A DNA stretch of 64,000 nucleotides from Toxorhynchites rutilus septentrionalis. Lineage: Eukaryota; Arthropoda; Insecta; Diptera; Culicidae. The stretch is taken from contig NC_073746.1 of assembly GCF_029784135.1 (NCBI RefSeq), positions 226,499,882 to 226,563,881 on the forward strand, in the 5' to 3' direction. The stretch's first letter is position 1. Each line of letters starts with the position of its first letter. The notes under the pieces were generated by a model. The model was not told where the DNA came from. It saw only the letters and a list, made by a program, of their open reading frames with translations, and did not search any database. The position numbers and the translations under genes are program-made. Below, piece after piece: positions 52,201-58,200 of this stretch.

Positions 52201-55200
52201 AACCGAGCACGAGTGTTTGACGTGTGCCTCGCCACTATTGCTCCAGAACCAGCGCTGCGTGAACGAGTGCGACGACGGGTACTACATGGAAGTTGGCGTT
52301 TGTGCCAAATGTTTACACACATGTACGCAGTGCGTTTCCCGTATGAACTGCACCTCCTGCCAGAAGGGACTTCAACTGCAGAGCGGTGAATGCCGAACGA
52401 CCTGTGCCGATGGGTAAGTGCTGCATGACGGAGAATTCAATTGACTACCGCCGCCACCTTCCGGTTCTAAATTAACTAGCAAACGGGGAGGTTCTCATTG
52501 AAATGAATTTAAAAGGATTAGGTTCGTTATTTTTTTCAAACATTCGTCGGATTATGTGAGGGTCGCATTTTTACATTGCCGCATGGTCGCATGGTCGAAA
52601 TGTCGGATGCGTTCAGTTCAATCATACCGTTTTCAATGGAATACGTAGTTTCACTTAGCTAATTTTAGAAAGCAAGCGAACCGAATTCGATTATCTTGCT
52701 GTCACTGCATCGCATAGCGCAATCATGATCAATTTTTTCTCAATTTCATCAATGAATTTGGTTCCGAAATGTGTAGTTCAATTTGCACTAGGAAGAGTCG
52801 TTGAACTTTCTTTGTTCGTCTTCCATGTATGGCTTTTTCAATGAATCATGTCATCGGTGTTTCACAAATTTCTCATCATCATTTGAGCAGTATAGGTACT
52901 TCATACTCACTTACAGTAAATGTACAAATCAACAAAAAACCACGGAGGAAACCGAACGAAAATAATTAATGGCACTCTAATTGTATTATTATATTTTAGA
53001 AAATTTATATAAATTTATTTCATTTGGCCGTTAAACATTACATTAGAATACAGGAAAATTGTTTGAGGCTTAATGTTTCCCATCTTCCACCGTTGTTGTA
53101 TTGTTGTTTGGTTCTGCTTCACGACTGCCCAATAACTTTCAAACGGGCGCTGATCCGACGAGATTTGAACATGTTTTAGCCTTAGATACCCCCGCATGTT
53201 GTTGATGGTCTACAGTTTCTAAGCCATTTTCCTGCCATTACAGAAAGCGAGATCTGACCAAAACAGCACGGAACAAGTGTGATTCTTCAAAAAGGCAACA
53301 AGTGGTTGTGAACATTACTTTACATAAATATATTGGTTGATAATGCCAGTTGTCACGAAAATTTCGCTTTTCAGCCCTCATGGGCAAATCGTCTGCCAAT
53401 TCAATTTTTTTCTCTGGACTTTACTTGGTTGTCCGGAAAGTTCTCGCCGATTTTTGTGATAAACATTTCTATATTTCTTCAATTATCTATGGATCTCTTT
53501 TTCGCGCAGTTTGAATGTTTTTTCTTCTCAGATCATGATGAGTTTCTCGTAGGAAAACTCAAGATAATGTTTATGTTGTTTATGCGTTTATGCAGTCGAA
53601 GATCTTGTCTGTAAGAGAATTTTGCATGGACCTAAATAAGCGATAATTGGAAGGGGTAATATCTGGTGAGTACTGGGAGTTAAGTAGTACAACTCCAAAT
53701 AAAAAAAAAACCAGATTTTCATAGAGGTATGAGATATAAAGTTGTCTTGATGGGCCACGAAGCCTAATGGCTAATTCTGGACTCTGGATTCTGGTCTTCC
53801 CGGCTTGCTGCCTTCATTTCGTTCATTAGGAGCAGAGCCGTACCTGTTGAAACTTATCGAATGGTTGCTTGGTAAAAGCTAATAACACAGAATATCTTAA
53901 AGAGCTTTTTTGTTTTAAATCACATTAGGATTCATAATTTGTGGCTAAAAATGATTGTCAACATACAAAAATTCCAAGTTTCGAAAATTCATAAAAAAAA
54001 CGATGTTACCCATAGTTTGTCAAAAATAGTTTTACCATCATGGGCTCATTTTTTCAATTTTTTACATGACTTCTACTTTTAATGAAAAATAAAAAAAAAA
54101 TTAAAAATACATATATAAATTAAGGTGCCCCGTAGCCGAGTGGTTATCGTCACACATTATCATGCCGGGGGTTCGGGTTCGATTCGATTCCCGTTCTGGC
54201 CGGGGGATTTTTCGTCACAGGAATTTCTTCCGACTTTACTATGTACGACTGTATATTTTTTCTCGTTTTAACATCAATACTCTATAACTACTTCTAAGAC
54301 ACTATTTCGATACGACTCATAGTTTTTGGGATATAAATTATCGAAGATTTCTCTTACTAAAAACGATACGCCCTTTTCAAAAGTTACCCTTGAGTCAAAA
54401 AATTCCAAAACGCTGTGAAGAACTCATATTTCCTCCAACCCAAACGGAATACAAACTTTCGTTCGAATCAAAAATACAAGTTTCAAAAATCGGCATTTTT
54501 AGTTGGATTTCATTCGGAATTGCACAAAAAGATCCTTGTTAGTTACACTCATACTGGTAAAGGAATCTATACATCCTCTGTTAGCGTGACGTCGAGTGGA
54601 GCTCTTGCAACCGGTCTGGTTGCACCCCTCCCCTTGTGCAATTTTTCCATGTTGTGGTTATACAAAACGAAACTGGCAAGAAATCAATTTTATTCAGAAC
54701 ATTACAAACTTATTCAACATGTACATGATCCATGATTCAAAATGTACATGATGCATGATTCAAAAATAAGAACTATTAAAATCATTTACAAACTGCGAGT
54801 CCAGACTTTTGAATCACGGTTTGAGGCTAACTTTAGGGATAATCGAGTGAAACCACCGGCCCAATTCATCTTCGTCCCACTTGCGCTGCCAGTTAGCGAT
54901 GGTATTCTTACGGACTAAAGAATAAAATTCATTGAAGGCAATTTGACGCTGATAAATAACGCCTTCAATTGCACCTACCTTTGCTGATGAGTCAGCCCTC
55001 TCATTACTCGGAATTGAGCAATGTGAAGGGACCCAGACAAAGGTAATGACATAACAGCGTCTGGATAAAGCACTCAAAATTTCTCGTATTCTCTCAAGAA
55101 AGTACGTGCTTTTTCGGCCTCACTGAACGGATAACTTCGACAGACTATCCGTTACAATGTAATAGTGTTCAACAGGTCGTGAGGCGACGCTGTCCAGCGC

Positions 55201-58200
55201 CCTATAGATAGAGTTAACAAGCAAAATTTTGTTCGACTCAAACTGTTTTGGGTAATAATAGGTACAGTTTTGGACAAAACTTTAGAAACTAGACTAAGGG
55301 ATATGGAAACATGCTCCAAAATTACGAGTTCTATTGCATCCATAGCTTTCGGGTTTGAATAATATAAAAATTGATATTTTTTTCATGTTTGTCTTATAAA
55401 ATGGTCATTTTTGAGGCAATAAAAATTAAGCAACTGGAAGAAAAGCATCTCCAATGCATCAAGCTTCGCAGATTAAGCCTGGCACCATTTTATGCCGTCG
55501 GAATCAAGTAAATTAAATTAGATTCATCGCTAAAGCACCGTTTCCATTCCAACATTCCCTTCCCTTAGAGAGGGTCAAGGAGTGAGGAATTACCATAGAA
55601 ACATCTCATGCTCCCTGAAAACCCCACATGCCTAATTTAGTTCCGTTTGCTTGATTAGTTCTCGAGTTATCCAGAAATTTGTGTTTCATTTGTATGACAG
55701 CCCTTCCTTAGAGAAGTGGAAGGAGTGTCGAACCACCATAGAAATATTTATTGCCTCTTAAAACCTCCACATGTCAAATTTGGCTCCATTTGATTGATTA
55801 GTTCTCCTCCTTTAGAGAAGTGGGAGGGGTCTCGAACCATCATAAGAATCTTCCCCGGCTCCAAAAACCCTTATATACAAATTTTCACGCCGATCATAAT
55901 TTCCAAGTCCATAAGAATCATACAGAAAGACAAAAAGACAGACAGACAGAAATCCATTTTTTTATAAGTGAAGGCGATCTGGCGTAGTGGTAACATCCAT
56001 ACCTCTCATGCAGAGATCACGAGCTCAAATCTCACTCCCGACATTCTTCCAAAAATGGAAGTAAAAGTGACGAACCAGTCGAAATGTGCTGAAAGTCACT
56101 ATAATAGAGAAAAAAAATAAAATTATAAGGTACACCGGGGCAAGTTAAAACACGGGGTAAAATGAAATAAAAGCCATAACTTTTACTATATACTTTATAT
56201 TTTTATCATTGTGACTGCCACGCTGTGACAGTCATAACCAGAATATTGAAAGCATTAACGCAATCCGCGTCTTTGTTAATTGTTCAATGTTCGTGAAATC
56301 AAAGTAAACATTTTTGTGCGCTGACTGAATCGGTTCGAAAACACTATTTTTTTCAAAAATATTAGTGTATATTAATATTAGTTAGTTTAGTGGTTTCGAA
56401 AAATAAACTGGAAAATCTTTTTCCATATAACTCTGAGCATTTCAACTCACCCCATTTTTTTTCAAGCCTGGGGTAAGTTGAAACCAGTGAAAATCGACTT
56501 TTTTTAACTATACCGCAAAAGCCGGACGTTATTTATTTTATGAATACACAGATATGAGATAAGTCAATGGTCATTTGCGTAAAAATGTTTAGACTTATTT
56601 GAATTTATTCCTAAACAAGTTTCCACAAAGTATCCCCTCCTCCCTTCCTGAGTGCGTTACGTAATACAGGTCGGACTCGATTATCCGGAGTATTGATCTG
56701 TACGGTATTCTATTAGTCAAATCATTTCATTTGATACCGATATTGAAGGGATTGCAAAAAAAAATATAGTCAACCATTTAGTGGCGGCGAATTTATGTTG
56801 TTTATTATGTTTTGTGTTCTCCAATTCAACCATTCAGCCATATTTAGCGACGGCTAAATTGAATTCTTTAAGATCATGGAATACGCAGTTTTAGAATGAC
56901 AGTAGAATTAAAGGAGTCTTCCAAATTTCGGATCAAACAGTTAACAGGAACAAGGTCAATTTTCAATTAATGTGAGATAACCCTACAAACATTCAAACAT
57001 ACAGCAAGACCTATTTTGTGCGGTTTTTTTGTGCGAATTTTTTTTTGTGCGATATTTTTTGTGCGGTTTTCTGTTCTTGTGCGGTTTTTTTTGTGCAGTA
57101 TATGAAAAAAAGCATATTTGACGAAGTTATCGCCCATTTAGTTTTTTTTTCGATGGTTTGTATGCATTTCAGTGCGAAAAAAGCATATTTGCATATCGCA
57201 CTTCCCAAATTAACTCGTGTCGTATGTTAATTGATCACACTGCAAATTTGGTCAGTCCTCGTCTTAAGCAATATTTTTTCTCTCTGTCCCAGATATTACA
57301 GTGATCGTGGAACTTGCGCCAAGTGCTACCTGAGCTGCAACACTTGCATGGGTCCGCGGCGGGACCAATGCGTCAAATGTCCAGATGGCTGGCAATTGGC
57401 AGGCGGCGAGTGTCACCCGGAGTGCCCTGAGGGTTTCTTCAAGACTAAATTCGGATGTCAGAAGTGCCACCATTATTGCAAGACCTGTAACGGTAAGTGA
57501 CTCAGATCGTTCGTTCATAATTTACGAGCCCTAGGACACTCTCTTTTCCTACCAATATTTGACAGCCGCTGGTCCGCTCGCTTGTACTTCCTGTCCGTCA
57601 CACTTCATGCTCGATGGTGGACTCTGCATGGAGTGCCTTGGTTCGCAGTTCTATGATCCTCCGACGCAGAAGTGTAAAACTTGTCACGAGAGCTGTCGGT
57701 CGTGCAGTGGACCTGGCCAGTACTCGTGCGTAACGTGCGCCTTCCCGTTGCACCTCGATCGACTGAATAACCAGTGTGTGCCTTGCTGCGCTAGTGACGC
57801 ATCGCCCGATGACCAAAGCTGCTGCCATTGCGACAAAGGAACAGGTGAGTAGCATGTTTTTTTAAATAACTTTCAAAAAATAGCATAGATTCTGGTTTTG
57901 TACGAGTAAAAAAAAAAGTTTGTACTTGCCATTATCCGATTATCCGATCCCTTCTGATTTCGAAATGTTTTTTTCATCGCAGCTATTGGTGGTACAGTAA
58001 ACATTCGCTAACTGGGCGAAAAGGGAAGACCAGTTATCGACATACGCGTTTTAACTGGTAAAACGTCAAATAAAATCGAGGGGAACTTCAATGAATTGTT
58101 TGATTCGACCATTCGTTTGATTGATCATGAAAGAGTAAACAAAAGGTTTCCAAAGGTTTCGCATTGACTGCGACAACAGGTATGACATATAATTTGAGGA

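Noticed and set aside
54124..54200. A tRNA gene
   Set aside because: Polymerase III boxes are present but no complete cloverleaf or acceptor stem, and a SINE body follows; the same applies to 55973.
57005..57100. Repeated GTGCGG words as a possible protein-binding array
   Set aside because: Low-complexity T-rich sequence with irregular spacing; insufficient support.
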